A stretch of 64,000 nt of DNA from contig NC_060027.1 of NCBI RefSeq assembly GCF_021134715.1, positions 3,038,001-3,102,000 on the forward strand, written 5' to 3'. Source of the stretch: Daphnia pulex (taxonomy: Eukaryota; Arthropoda; Branchiopoda; Diplostraca; Daphniidae). The position numbers and the translations under genes are program-made. This document shows positions 1-13,087 of the stretch, piece by piece (the first letter of the stretch is position 1; each line of letters opens with the position of its first letter). The notes beneath the pieces are model-generated. The model was not told where the DNA came from. It ran no database searches and worked only from the letters and a program-made list of their open reading frames with translations.

Positions 1-163
1 CACACACAACACGAGTCTCGTCTCTATGTAGAGACTAGACGTGAAAATGCATTGAAAATCAGCTCACCCTCATCCAAAATAAGTGGCCACCAATCGCTGT
101 GAACGCCACGGGACGAGAAGAAACAACAACAACAACAAACGACGACAAGGGTTGTTGCAAAAC

Positions 164-3100
164 ATGACCGACATCAGTGCCAGCAAACGAGAGTCGTTGC
201 CCGGATGGGAGCCAGGATCGGTGGCAGCGTTGGCCGCCGTTGCTGCTGCCTCCTCGTCATCTGGTGGACCGTACCCGACTGTCGGCCTCTACACGAATCA
301 GCCCGGGAGTAATAGCGGAAGCAACAACACTGGTGCTGGTGCTGGTGGTGGAAATGCTGGTCTCCCACCTCCTCACCTGCCGTCACCCTACTCGTCATTC
401 TCTCAGCCGATTCCCTCCTCTTCCGCCTCGTCCTCCACTCCTTATGCGCAGCCTCAAGGTAAAATCCGCAACCGCCCCATTGTTTTTGTCTTGTAATCTC
501 TGGCTTATGTAATCGTATTACCATATCCCGTTTATGGACGAAAGAAGAAAACTTATTTTCTATTTCGTGAATGTTGTTCATTGATCTTCTATTTTGTCTG
601 GGAAATTAGGTTTGCCGCAGGGCTATCCTTATCATGCATTAGAGAGTTACCCCGGCCAGCATTTGGGTTACCCGTTAGCCCATCAGCCTCATCATCCTTA
701 CCACCACCACCACCATCAGACGCAACCGTACCCTGGACTGCCACCTCACAGCTCTTTGCCTCCGCAAAATTATCCGCCTCATTCCAGCATGATGGTCCAT
801 CCTTATCATCACCACCATCATCTTTACTCACCTCAACAACCTCCGGCGCCTAGCCAATCACCCGGATTGGGGTACACATTGCCCGTTCATCCGCAGCAGC
901 AACAACACGGCGAGGTTCAACACCAGCCACCACAGCAGCAGCAACAACAACAACCGTCTGTAATCAGTCAGTCACAACCTGGTTATCCGCCGTTGAGCTA
1001 TCAACAACCGCCGGCTGGAGGATCGTCCCAACAACAACAGGGAATCAGCATGCCCATCTCCACCTACATCCCACCTGTCCAGGCGTACGAGCCGCCACTG
1101 GAGAGGTCTGAGAATCCGCCTCAGATCCAGCGACCGACTCCGATCCTGGCCGAGCGAGAAGTCAACGCCAATCCGGGCGTCCATATGGTTCCTCAGACGC
1201 CGAATTCGGCGGTGCCCATGTCGTTCCACCTCCAGCAGTCGCAGCAAACGTCACCGGCTCCACCCTCTCCGGGTCCGTCGGGAATGATGACACCGGGAGG
1301 AGGGACCCATCCAGATCTGGAACACGATCTACCGCCGGAGCTCCTCCAACAAGGATGGAGGAAAATGTGGTCCAAAAGAGAGAACCGGATTTATTTCTGG
1401 AACAAGACCAATGGCGAGTCTCTATGGGAAATGCCTCCGCTACGACCGAACGTAATAAAATTTGTCGTGTTTCACGTTATCTCACGTTATCCATCATTCT
1501 CTCTAATCTCTTTCAAATGCCCAATTTTAGTACGATCCGGTTTCCGACCCGCTCGGCATCCAGCAACCCAACCAGCAGCCGGCAGGAGCCATCAAGCGAC
1601 GTGCTTCAGACGATGGAATCGGCAGTCCTTTGGCTAAACGTTTCATCCTCTCGTAATAAAACCTATCCGTCCATTATTATCATTAACCAACTTATTATTA
1701 ACGAATTCTATTTCATCAGAGGACCGTGGGATTTGGAGGTAGCTACCAACGCCGTGGTGTTTGAAAGGAGTCCACTAAGCTGGCCACATCCACATCCGGA
1801 TATTGAGGCCTACCGGGCGACGTTGGTTATCAAACTCCGCCAAGCCTACCAAGAAATGTGCCATTCAAGAGAAGGTAATGTTTCATTTTTTTTAAATTAA
1901 ATTAAATACCTTGTCTAATTAATCGTTTTGTCCATTTCTCCTTAGCCATCGACGCTCCTAGGGATTCGTTCAACCGCTGGCTACTGGAGAGGAAAGTAGT
2001 GGACACTGGAACAGATCCGCTCTTCCCTGGCCAGTGCCAACCGGAAGTTTCGCTCTCCATGTACAAGGAGATTATGAACGATCTGCCCATGAAGTTGGAA
2101 CGGCCAAAGTTTACAGGTGATGCCCGGAAGCAGCTGTCTAAATACGCGGAAGCGGCCAAAAAGATGATCGAGACCAGGTAAAAAAAAGGCTTTGGTGAAA
2201 TATGTGTGGCATAAGTCAATCATTTTGTTGTTTTGCTTGTAGGAATGTGAGTTCAGAAAGTCGTAAAATAGTCAAGTGGAACGTCGAGGACACGTTCCAG
2301 TGGCTACGGCGGACTGTGGGAGCCACGTACGACGATTTCCAGGAGCGGTTGGCCCACCTCAAACGCCAGTGCCAGCCGCACCTGACCGAAGCTGCCAAAT
2401 CTTCCGTCGAAGGGATCTGCATCAAGATGAACAATCTCTCGGCCGAGTATGCCAAAAAGATACGAGACAAGCACAACGAGTTACTCAAAGAGAACGGACT
2501 GGCCGGTATGTTTGCAGCCTCGGCCCTTTTCATTCCACAAATTTCAATCTGACAGACAGACTTGATTTGATTATCTTTTTTATCTCAGATTTGGAACCCA
2601 ATGTCAATCTACCGCATCCGAGAAAAGTTTGGTGTTATCCGGTCCTCTTTGCCCTGCCGTGTCCCCGATTGCCACCGGTTGAATTTCTGCCGGACAAGGA
2701 CCAGACCTTGTTGCGTTACAAAGGTGATGCCGTCCGCATCAACAATCTCCATTTTCAAAAACTGGTATGACTGGATTTGGTTGTTGTTGTTGTTGTAAGC
2801 CCACCGGCTATATTTGGGAATCCTCTTATGTACATTTATTTATTTCTTTTATTTTTTTTCAGGAGCAACTGTATCGGTACAACTGCTTCGAAGACCGCAA
2901 GTTTGAGTGGTTTCTGCCACGCGTGTGGTGCTTACTCAAGCGTTATCAGTCGTACATGGGAGGGCAGACGAGCAACGAGGGCCAAGGCACTCAGGGCGCT
3001 CTGCCGTTGACCGTTTTCGAAGCTCTTTACAAACACTTTGGCGTCTCTTTTGAGTGCTTCGCCTCGCCGCTCAACTGCTACTTCCGCCAGTTTGCCTCCG

Positions 3101-3812
3101 CTTTCCCCGACACGGACGGCTACTTTGGATCGAGAGGGTAACAATAATAATAATCGGCGTGATTATTTCCGTCATCATTCAAGTATTATCTTTTTTAACT
3201 CTAAAAACAGGCCGATTCTTGAGTTCAAACCGGTGTCGGGATCGTTCGAAGCCAATCCACCGTTTTGCGAAGAATTCATGGACACGATGGTCACCCACTT
3301 TGAGCGGCTGCTAGCCGATTCGAGCGAACCTCTGTCTTTCATCGTCTTCATACCCGAGTGGCGTGAGCCGGCGCCACCTGTTCTCAAACGACTAGAAGAG
3401 TCGTCGTGGAAGAGACGCCAGGTGGTTGTGCCCACCTTCGAGCACGAGTACCGGCACGGATACCAACACCTCGTTCCAAAGTATGAAAAAAATAAGCGCC
3501 AATTTCGCCAATCATTTTGATGGTTTTAATTTTTCTTTTTCTTATAGAACCGAAATCAATGTCAGGGCGGCACACGGGACAGTCATCGTCTGGTTGCAGA
3601 ATGAAGCTGGATATCAAAAGTGGGGGCCGACGGATGAGCGAGTGGACGCTCTCCTGGAAGCTTATCGGCCGGGCCGAGAAAGAGAGAGAGATCGACAAGA
3701 GCTGCTAAGTCCTCCGAGACCAAACCAGCCGCCTGATGGACCTATCGTTGGCATGGGCAGCATGTTGAACGTTAACGGTAGTTCCGCCATTGCCGGAATG
3801 AAACCCATTTAA
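164..3812 (+). CDS. PCIF1: PCIF1/CAPAM, cap-specific mRNA N6-adenosine methyltransferase
   Basis: Predicted nuclear enzyme that methylates N6 of the 2'-O-methyladenosine next to the mRNA cap and binds the phosphorylated CTD of RNA polymerase II. Ten exons: 164-458, 610-1451, 1531-1652, 1720-1874, 1946-2177, 2243-2505, 2589-2764, 2863-3137, 3211-3480, 3548-3812. They sum to 965 codons (964 aa). A long N-terminus rich in His, Gln and Pro (to about aa 340) precedes one WW domain (about aa 345-375, both Trp present). The helical region and methyltransferase fold follow, with the catalytic NPPF motif at about aa 802-805 (nt 3254-3265). Human PCIF1 is about 704 aa; the excess is the low-complexity N-terminus. 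The ATG at 164 was preferred; an in-frame start lies at 83. Fly PCIF1 is, as I recall, catalytically inactive, but the motif is intact here. Confidence 0.93.
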
Positions 3813-4163
3813 TCAAACTGGGTTGCTAAAAGCCTATCTCACACTCTCTCCCCCCCACTTTTAAAAGAGAAAGTTTCTTTTTTAAAAAAATACTATTTTA
3901 AACCAGTGTTTAAAGTTTAACTGAGAGATGGAATGATTTGATTGATTCAAATCCAAATTTGGGGTTTCTTCATTTATTATGGCGAATTGTTTTTGGTTTA
4001 CCACTAAAACAAAGAGAATGCGTATGAAACATACGATTGTGCGTGTGCAATGTTATGGGAGCTTTTCTTGTGACCAACACTGTTTCTTTGTTTTTCATTT
4101 CGATATATGTTTGTTGTGATTCTTTTGCTGAAAGGGTATTTTATAAAGATGAAAATTTGAAAC

Positions 4164-4169
4164 AATAAA
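4164..4169 (+). terminator. Poly(A) signal, probable PCIF1 3' end
   Basis: An AATAAA hexamer lies 352 bp after the PCIF1 stop and is followed by T-rich sequence. It is the first clear canonical signal downstream of the gene. The 3' UTR would therefore span about 3813-4190. Confidence 0.5.
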
Positions 4170-4189
4170 ATATTTTTTACCAAGTGTAT

Positions 4190-7100
4190 CGTATTCAATG
4201 GTTACTAATGCTATAACGAACTGCAATCAGCTGTTGCTCGCATTTCCCATTGAACACAAAGTTGATTTTTGTCTAGTAACTGCACCTATGGATCATTACG
4301 ATCATTTACAGTCGCTACGATAGACAGAGGTGTCCGTCAGAGAGTTCAAATCGAAACTTGTTAATGGAAAACTACTCGACACATGATAAGGAGTGGATGT
4401 ATAACAAACTACGTAATCCTTTGCTTATGCGCTGTGTAAAGTCTGTAATAAGAAGTTTCTCTCGTCAATCTCAAGTTGTTGGCACAGCGAAAAAGTTGAC
4501 GTATGTACAAGCAATTTGACTGGGGAAGATTGGAAAAGGATCGTGGCTGATGCAATTCGTCCTTTTTTATTACATCATCGTTGCATTCGATGAGTACCTA
4601 TAGTTTTCTTAAAGTCCGTAACGCCCACTGAGAAGTGTTTAATGATATTTATCGATCGATCCCATGTCCATGAAAGTTAACACTTTCTGATTGGCTTAAT
4701 TGGCCCGTGTTCGTGCACATAGTACATACTCAGACATCCTGAATAATTACGTGTAATTCAATGAAGCATCGTAATTATTCAGAAAGGTCAAAGCTATTAC
4801 CTTACAGTCCAGTCTCAGAGAATATCTGTAATATTCCGTCTCTCCTACGATGTTAAACTAAGATTTTTGTTTTAAGTTATAATTACTGTCTTTGCATTGA
4901 TTCTAATTGGCTTTTCTCACCTTACGATCAAGTCAGTCGGTACCGACAGCCCTCCATCAAATTGGGAATCTAGCGAGTCGCTATTCGGCTAAGATTGTGC
5001 AGGTAATGAAATTAAAAACTACTTCATACATGGTGAAGTTTTTAGTTCCTCCCTGGTTCAATTTCGACTATCGAACTCTATACCCTATAGAGTGCTCTAG
5101 GCTGCCGAGTTCCAGGAAGAGCCTACCCAATTGCTACTTTGTTGTTACAGTGCGGATGATCTAATCAAGGTTCATCAGAGTAGTATTGAATCCGGAAGGA
5201 GTACTGATGAAAACCACCAAAATTCCAGATAAAGTGAATAATCTACTTGGGAGGCAATTTCAGTTGAAAAATATCCCCCAGTTTTTAACTGTGAAATTGT
5301 CAACTTAAATATGAAGAAGTTTTTGAAAGGTAGAACTTTAATGATGGGAACTACTCCACGGCGAGGTAAATATAGCCCTCCAAATGTGAACCAATTAATC
5401 GTTTTCACCTGTGTGTCGCACCTGCTTGTAAACGTCCTAAAATATCATTCTGGTCTTCCAATACAATGGACTGTGTTGAACCAACCTAGTCTCGCGTGTA
5501 TCACATTTGCGCGTGCTGTTTAATCCTCAATGCCAAGAGCTGAGCATCGCCTAGCAACTGTTGAGCGATAAAATAATAATAATCAAAAACAGGATCGTCC
5601 AGTCGTCGGCGACCACTTGGAGGACGAATGTGAAACCAAACACAATATCCGAGGAAACATTCGTAGACCTAAGCCAAATGGCAGCCTAAAATATTTTGGA
5701 TATTGGATATGCAATTGTCAGACCTATTTTTGTATCTTGACTCTGGCGCACTCGGCAGTCGTCATGGGACAAATATTTTCCTATGCACAATGACGCAGGT
5801 GAACCAAAAGTGAAAAATATTTTTTTTTACAATCGCAGACAAAGAAGGAAACACTCACTGCCGATTTGATCCTGCGGAGAGATACCCTATGATCCCCAAG
5901 GAAGAACGCCAACGCTCTTCTCGGGAGTGTATGTCTGCAGTAGATTTTTTTAGAATCGACAAGAGGAAAAAACAAAAATAAATATTTGTACGTAACAGAA
6001 GCGCGCACGAGTGAGAATCAATAAAGTTCAAGAGAAGCTGAGACGACCGATTTTACACACGAAATAATTTAATTTGATAAACGGAGGGACTTTATTATTG
6101 TCACTGAGAACAGCGGCACGCGTTATGTTTCCAACGGCCAAGGCGATCCTGAAACTAAACCAAACCAATATCTGGTTCAATGTCAATAAACTGCGTCATT
6201 GACATTTGACGACGTATACGTTGTTTATTGACTTGTAAGGTCCCATATAACCCGTCAAATCTGCAAAGTGAATTTATATTCTTCTTTTATGATTTGGCCA
6301 GAAAGCGAATAAACCCATTTTCGATAAGAGCAACGATTTAATCTTTCCCAGATTCGTCCCCCCGCCGGGCATCTTCTTGTCAAGATTTCTCCACTGGAAT
6401 AACAATTGAGAACAATCTGTGGATTCGTGGAAATTAATAAAGGAATTCGTTATATCAACTAACAAAAGAATGCTACGACGCAACAAACTAGTTGCTTAGC
6501 AATAACGTCGGAGCCAGCCAAAATGGCTAATGAAACTATACAATTTGTAATAATTTACAAATAAAATAGAATAAACTTGCCAATTACGTAGGATGCAGTG
6601 CAGTGAAAGTTGAATTCCAGTGAAGAACAATATGTATCGAATGAGAGAAAGATGAAATAGAATCTTGAAGTGGAATCGGGACCGTGAGCGCAATACGCAT
6701 ATAAGCGAGGGACGTACTTCACTTCCGACGTGCAGTATTTCGCCACTGCTCGAAACCAACGGACGTACATTACGGATGTAGATCCTTGTCCGTACGAAAC
6801 GATTTCTTTTTAGTCGTAAGTTTGATTCTCTGATAATTTTTCTTGATATGTGACTCACGATTTATTGCAGTAGAAATTCAAGTGATTGTGCATCTTTCGT
6901 GATGGAATTAATCCAGCATACGCCCAGCTGTCGCCGCTTGACTATCAGTTGAATCGACGACGCAGCAATTTCATTAGTCGTCGGCCCAAAGGCGATTCCT
7001 TCGAATTCTAATTAAAAACAAGATTTGGTATGCAGCTACTACATTTTTTTTCCAAGTTATATAACCTAATATAGTAGGCCTATAGTATACGGCTTTTATT

Positions 7101-7229
7101 ATTTTCAAACTAACGAATAAAGCTGATATGATATCATGTTGTTTGTCCAAGCCTATAAGAAAATTAATTATATCCCGGGGATCATCATTTAATTAAAAAT
7201 TGTTTCTAATCTACGAGTAAGTTTCGGTG
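4190..7229. other. 3-kb AT-rich interval, no supported gene
   Basis: No open frame here exceeds about 120 codons, and none has splice partners or a recognisable family. Two stretches (about 4900-5530 and 5570-5990) are less AT-rich and hold broken peptide-like runs, so they may be decayed coding or transposon debris. I could not assign them. Confidence 0.4.
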
Positions 7230-8487
7230 TGGCGGTAGCGATCCTTCTTGAGTCACCAAATTTACTAGCCGCACTGTGCTTCAAGTGTTTAAAGTTAAAA
7301 TATTTTTCGAATTTGATTTTTTACCCACAGACAAAGTTGTGAGGTACAAACTGGGCCTGATCCTGACCTATAGTCGTTCTATTTAATGAACCCTATAACT
7401 GAGTCAACAAAAAGGCAAGAGAAAACAGGTTCTAGTCAATCGCCTAGCTCAGAAATAATCCTACTCTTTACCAACGCCAGGAAATAGTCCAAAAGGAAGA
7501 ATTAGAGATATATTTTTCCTACCTTATTTAAGCCCGGGAAATACGGCCAGGCATCATCAAGTGCTCTATTCGCAGAAAAATGGAATAATCCACCAAGCTG
7601 GATAGGAATGAAAGGCGTTCTCGGAAGAAGAGATCCGTAACTTGCCCGATATCGGTAATAGAAGAAGAAAGCCAATCAAGAGGAATGTTATGTATCTAAA
7701 TGAAAAAATAAAAATTGGATTACGAAAAATATTTACAGAAACAACAAGTCAGAAAATTTGAAAATGAGACAGTGGGTAAAGCCTATAATTGTAAATAAAC
7801 CAGAGAATTTAGGGCCTCCACGTAATACACTGCATTGAAGCAAAAGTCATGCATCAATATGCAAATATCTAGCAGGTCGCAAGAATAAAAGTAATGAAAA
7901 TCATTACCTAAGCAATGATGCTGATGACAGGTCCAACACAAGCAAAACTTGCATATCTTGTGGTTATATTATGGTAGGCTCAGGTCTCAAATCTGCACAT
8001 ACAGGAAAAGATTACATATAGTGCAAAGAAACTTCCATGCATCGACAGGGGGCTTACATGACCAATGACAAAGTCAGGAGATTACATTTCACAAATATAA
8101 TGGAACAAATTCTAGCTCCCATGATCATTCCATTTGTAAATTGTTATAGTTTTAATTACCTGCTAAACAGGTGGATACATGGATGTGTAGTCAATCAGGG
8201 CTCAAACGACGACCACATTCTTGCAATTTTCTTGTTCTACTTTTTCGTGCAGTCACGTGTACCTTTCCAAATATGTGATTGCTCCGTTTTCTTTATAATC
8301 TTTAAAAACTTCCTCTCTATTTCAAAACTTGTAAACAAATCGAAAGCAGACGACAGTATTGCCATCTTTAAGTAATCGATTGAAATTATTAAAAATCGAC
8401 CCCCTCCCCCTTAAATCAAAACCGCTAAACGATCAAAGCGGGTTTTATCACCCGCGCTCGACATCCGCTGGACGGATTGGAATTATT
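7230..8487. repeat. Dispersed 1.25-kb repeat, copy A
   Basis: This block aligns by eye over its whole length, in the same orientation, with 18762-20100. Shared landmarks in order are a CTTGAGTCACCAAATTT segment near 7248, a GCCCGG(A/G)AAATACGGC segment near 7533, a CACGTGTAC segment near 8255, a poly-C run followed by AAATC near 8400, and GCTCGACATC near 8456. Identity is perhaps 60-70% with indels. No terminal inverted repeats or target duplication were seen. On the minus strand two GT splice-donor contexts (CAG|GTAA near 8159 and AAG|GTAGGA near 7522) are kept in both copies, so it may be a duplicated gene or noncoding-RNA remnant. It ends about 150 bp before the GPCR start codon. Confidence 0.75.
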
Positions 8488-8639
8488 ATAGTTAATCGTG
8501 GGGAAAATGTAGTTATTTGAGTCGATAAGAATAAAACTCACAGAATCAAGCCTCCACTAATGATCTCTTTCTTTGGAACATTTCCAGAAATTAATAGACT
8601 TGATGCAAAAGTAGTACCGTAGTTGAATTAACTCTCACG

Positions 8640-11183
8640 ATGTTACCGGATGACGTCACCAACGAAATCGATCCAATCGAAGGAGAGACCGTTCAAGAGA
8701 GGAGCGGCTACATCGCTTACAATGAACGATTGGAGACATATATTGTACCGGTTGTGTTTGGCATCATCTTCCTGGTGGGCGTCGTTGGCAACGGTTCCCT
8801 CATGTTCATCTTGTGCCGTCACAAATCCATGCGCAGCGCTCCCAACACGCTCATTTTCAATCTGGCACTGGGTGACATCCTCGTCCTTGTCTGCTCCGTC
8901 CCGTTCACCTCCACGATTTACACGTTCGAATCGTGGCCTTATGGCGAATTCGTTTGTAAGGCCTCTGAATTTGCCAAGGCAAGTAGGACATCATTCAATG
9001 GCTGACACTTTATATATGTATGGTAAAATTGAAAATATCTTATTTATATGAACAGGATACATCGGTGGGAGTATCCGTTTTCACGCTCACGGTCCTCAGC
9101 TTTGATAGATACACGGCCATCGAGCGACGGGTCCCATTTCTTCGAGGTCCTAAACCGAAATTGGTCATCGCCATTTGCGTTTCTGTCATTTGGGTGACCT
9201 CAATCGGACTGGCCTTGCCGGCCGCCCTATTTTCACACTTGCTGAAGATTCCGCTCGGAAATGTGACGGAAGAGTCGGTCGAACAAACCAACGGGACGGC
9301 CATCGTCGATCACGGAGGAGAAATTGTCGTTTGTTATCCGTTTCCACAAGAATTCGGACCCGTTTATGCCAAGACGGTGGTCCTCGTTCGTTTTATCGTT
9401 CACTACTTCCAACCACTTCTCATCATCAGCACCTTTTATGCCATTATGACGCATCATTTACTCCGCAGGTTGATTCACTTATATAAATATTCAAAGTATC
9501 ATCTAAGATTATTATTCAAAAATCTAAATTTTGCATCCAGCGTCCGGACCATTCCGGGCCAGGCAGTTTTGTCTACTGTTAACCATCACCGGCATCCTCC
9601 TTCCAATTCTTTATCTAACAACGTGCGTATAATATTCTAATTAATAATGCATCAAATCCATTTCCATCTCCATCATTCGCGCCATATGTTTAAGTATAAA
9701 TTTGTACGTGGGCGCCGAACGGTACAACAGACGATGGTGTCGCACTTTCCGCTTATTCACGAACGCCTTTGAGGCTATGAGCGGGAATACTCCTTTTCAT
9801 ACTTAAGAGATTCAAGCTTATTCACCATACGTATCTTTTGCATGTATAACTCTACAATAAGTAAACTTGGCAATCACAACAGACGGCGCTATAGCCAATT
9901 GATTACGAATTAGGTACTCAACGCGCGTAATTTGTCTATTTTGTTTCTAATGGGATATCGCTTGTTATTTTTTTGTTAAAACAAAGGCCAACTTAATCGC
10001 CTGAAGTTAGCGCGGAGCGTTATAATTATTTTAATACTTGCTTCTTTACCCAGTTAAAGTATTGTCACGGCCTGGTCTATTGCGGGCTTCACGTTGCTGT
10101 GGCCGACCAGTACTGCAGTTTCACGGAGCTGGCTCCACGATTGCACGAGCCCAGCCTCCGCCAAAGCACATGCACTGCCGTCACTACAGACCGACGACAG
10201 TGCCCAACACCAGTCAAAAGGGGAGATCCACACACCAGTCAGGGCCAAACTCGTCTACCTTAAATCTACAGGGGGTCGTCTTTAAAGTAGAGGGCACCAA
10301 GGTGACCTTATGTCATCGTCGTCAGTCGTCCCCTTATCGTAATTTCCCAGAATTGTCTCTAAGCTCGACGTCTGTACTAAACTGTACGTGACAGTATTCA
10401 AGCTCTTCCAAAATGTACATGAAAGTCTATAGAAAGAGATCATTAACTTGGACTGTTAGATTATCTAAGGTAATGCATAGCATACGTAATGAAGAAAGAA
10501 CTTGGGTAGAATATTAAAGTGCTGAAGCCTGGGCTGTAAAAAGAAAAAAAGATGTGCCATAACTTTAAAAAAAAGTATGATGATTAAAAATCGATATACA
10601 TCTAACGTGTCGGTTTGACGTCAATGCTGAGACTTCGAGGAATTGCTGATGGTGTGACGTTACTGGATAGTCTGATGTGTTATTCGAGCGTTTCCTATTG
10701 GTTTTGTTTCCATTGATGATAATAATTGGCTTCTATTATTATCCAACAGAATCAAAATCGATCCCGCCGAAAAGTGGCCAAAATGGTGCAGGTATTATCA
10801 CATTTCTATTTTTCTACTTTTGATTGGAATGATTTAAAACACGATTTTTAAATGTTTTATCTCAGTGTTTGGTGGTTCTGTTTGCCGTCTGTTTTCTGCC
10901 GATGCACATCTTCTTCCTGTGGTTCCACTTCGACTCCAACTCGCAGGACAACTACAACGATTTCTGGAACGGTTTCAGGATTTTCGGCTTCGTTTTGGCT
11001 TACATCAATTCTTGCATCAATCCCATCGCTCTCTACTGTGTCAGCACCAAATTTCGCAAGCATTTCAATCGATTGTTACCATGTCGTTGTAGTGGCGGCG
11101 ACAGCAGAGTTGATTCCCGAAGAAGGATCCATGGCAACGAAGGCTACCCCCTTCACGAATTCCACGCGATTCCGTTCCTGTAA
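8640..11183 (+). CDS. CCHamide/bombesin-type neuropeptide GPCR
   Basis: Class A seven-helix receptor, plasma membrane, probably for a CCHamide-like peptide. Exons 8640-8978, 9056-9468, 9541-about 9565, 10750-10791 and 10866-11183 give about 378 aa. Visible marks: TM1 with GNGSLMF, TM2 FNLALGDILV, the ESWPYGEFVCK segment before TM3, DRY (FDRYTAI), ICL3 basic RRKVAKMV, TM6 FAVCFLP, TM7 NPIALY. N-glycosylation sites lie in extracellular loop 2. The TM3 run GVSVFTLT and the whole TM6-TM7 block match arthropod CCHamide receptors as I know them. Intron 1 has a GC donor (AAG|GCAAGT at 8976-8984). The end of exon 3 is uncertain: GTTTTG after 9565 or GCAGTT after 9562; both keep frame. The fourth intron-bounded exon is only 42 nt. 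Confidence 0.85.
10038..10391. other. GC-richer open block inside GPCR intron 3
   Basis: About 350 bp of markedly higher GC than the surrounding intron stays open for 117 codons on the plus strand, with shorter overlapping frames on both strands. No family was recognised and no splice pair joins it to the receptor frame. It may be an inserted repeat fragment or an unrecognised exon. Confidence 0.3.
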
Positions 11184-13087
11184 ATCATTCAAAGATTACT
11201 GACGGTTTCAATGAAGCGTGACTCTTTAAGGTTATTTTAATCTATACTAACGTCGTTTCGTGCTCTCGACCTGCACGTGATGGATGGGAAAATCAGAGAA
11301 ATAATGAAACAAAAGTGGCCAATTCGATTCACATTATACAAATTTAAATATACTATAGAGCCATCAGGGTCAACCAAAATCAATTGTGTCGTGTTTTATT
11401 CAGCAGCAAACAACTGTATAAAACCGTGACTATATTCCACAGACATTATTATGCATAATGGATCGGGAAAATACAATTGACAATTATATTTCCAAGGCCT
11501 CGCCATTAAATTTGGTAGAAAAATGTTATGTTGTTGCGAGGTCAATTTGTCGTAGCCTGGCAATTGATTTGGACAATTGGATGTTGCGTTGGAAGACTTG
11601 TTTAAAGTAAATCAATCGATTTCATCTCAAATGATTAAACTGTTAGGTAGTTACCAAGGATATATGGCGGTTTCCCATAGTAGCGGTTGTTAAGAAGAGA
11701 TTTATCTTTTAAAACCTCAACCTGAATGTACATAACCGTCGAGATGACAACTTCTCAGGATCGATCAATTGAAGCTCGCGGATATTGATCGCGCAAGATC
11801 TAGTCTCTGCTATAAAGTCCTGTCACAAGAAATTCAAATTCCTCACAAATGTCGTTACGTCAAGAGCGGTTGAAAGTTGAATACCTGCCGTGGGGTCTAA
11901 ACGAATCTTGTAGAAATATTTCAGAATTTTAATCTGTCTTTCTTCGAAGGCGGAATTCCGTTTATGAAGATTTTAAAATTCCAAAAAAATCAATTAAAAA
12001 TATAAGAGAAATAATATTTAATGCTTAAAAATAATAGTTGCAATTTTGAATGTTTCAATAACTTGTTTTTTAAAAAAAGAATTTGAATTTCCCCAAGACC
12101 TTGTCATTCTTGTCACTTTCGCTCCGGGGGGTGAAGTTGAGTTAGACTTGTTTAGAATACTAATTATTGGGTTGCGCAACCCGAGAAGCCATTCACCGCG
12201 AACTTCAAAAACAACCCAAAAACACGTCGTGCAACGAATCCCGAACCATTTCTCAACTTAAGTTTTCCTCTTGATCTTGAATTCTCCGATGGAAATCTCC
12301 TGATTCACGACGGAACGAACGATACTTGTAGCAAAAGACTTTTGGTACAAAGATCGCCATAAATCCCAAAAGCTGTAACAACTTATAAATCGAGGTTGGC
12401 TGTTTGACATTTAAATAATAAAAAAACATGGACGATATAGAAGAATTTATAGCTGCTATCACCAACTTAAGGCGATATCGCGTAGCCGTGACAACGAAAT
12501 GGATACGCACCATAATATTGCTGGCGGCCCCGTTCCACGTCTCTTTTCCGCCAAATCAGCCATGCAAGATCCCAGTCTTCAACCCATTTAATAAATCATT
12601 ACATCGTTTATTCACGTGGCGATCTGACTGGCAAATGAGCAACATGCAAAGCACACCGGGTTCGCATCCCACGCTCGTCGATCAATTATTGAGGATAAAC
12701 TGAGATTTCATCGATCTGCAAACGGCTTTAAATATATTGGTATTAGTAATTTAGGTAATAGGGTATAATACACAAATCCATTCGAGAAAATGGGGGAAAT
12801 CCAGTTGTGCGTAATCTCAAAGTATACACGACATTTTATATTAAGAAATCCCATTTGTTTTTTTTAAATATTTTTAGAAGAACTTTAGCGGTCAATGAAC
12901 TTTTCAAAAGCATCACAAAAGTGCAGGCTATTTCCATCAGTCTAATGATAATTATACATAGAATTATTACCGATTACGCATTCACATAATTTTAAGATTA
13001 TATGTCGTCTCGCATCCGAACAAGGAATAGCGCTTTAAATACGAATAGCGAAATCAATTATGCTACCTTAAATAAATATAACCTGTT
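11184..13087. other. Convergent intergenic gap, GPCR to receptor kinase
   Basis: This holds the 3' flanks of two convergent genes. An open frame at 12428-12703 (91 codons) has no recognisable domain and no conserved context. A perfect 14-bp palindrome sits at 12169-12182. Nothing else is supported. Confidence 0.4.
12169..12182. repeat. Perfect 14-bp palindrome
   Basis: GGGTTGCGCAACCC is its own reverse complement. It stands alone in AT-rich sequence and no second end of a transposon was found. Confidence 0.5.

Noticed and set aside
4900-5990. Possible decayed transposon or retroelement coding debris
   Set aside because: Short peptide-like runs are interrupted and match no family I can name, so no element is annotated.
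12640-12700. tRNA-like GGTTCGCATCC box
   Set aside because: The B-box consensus is not met, and no A-box or acceptor stem lies at the proper distance.
12428-12703. 91-codon frame between the GPCR and the kinase gene
   Set aside because: No domain, splice partner or regulatory context; the antisense frame is of equal length.
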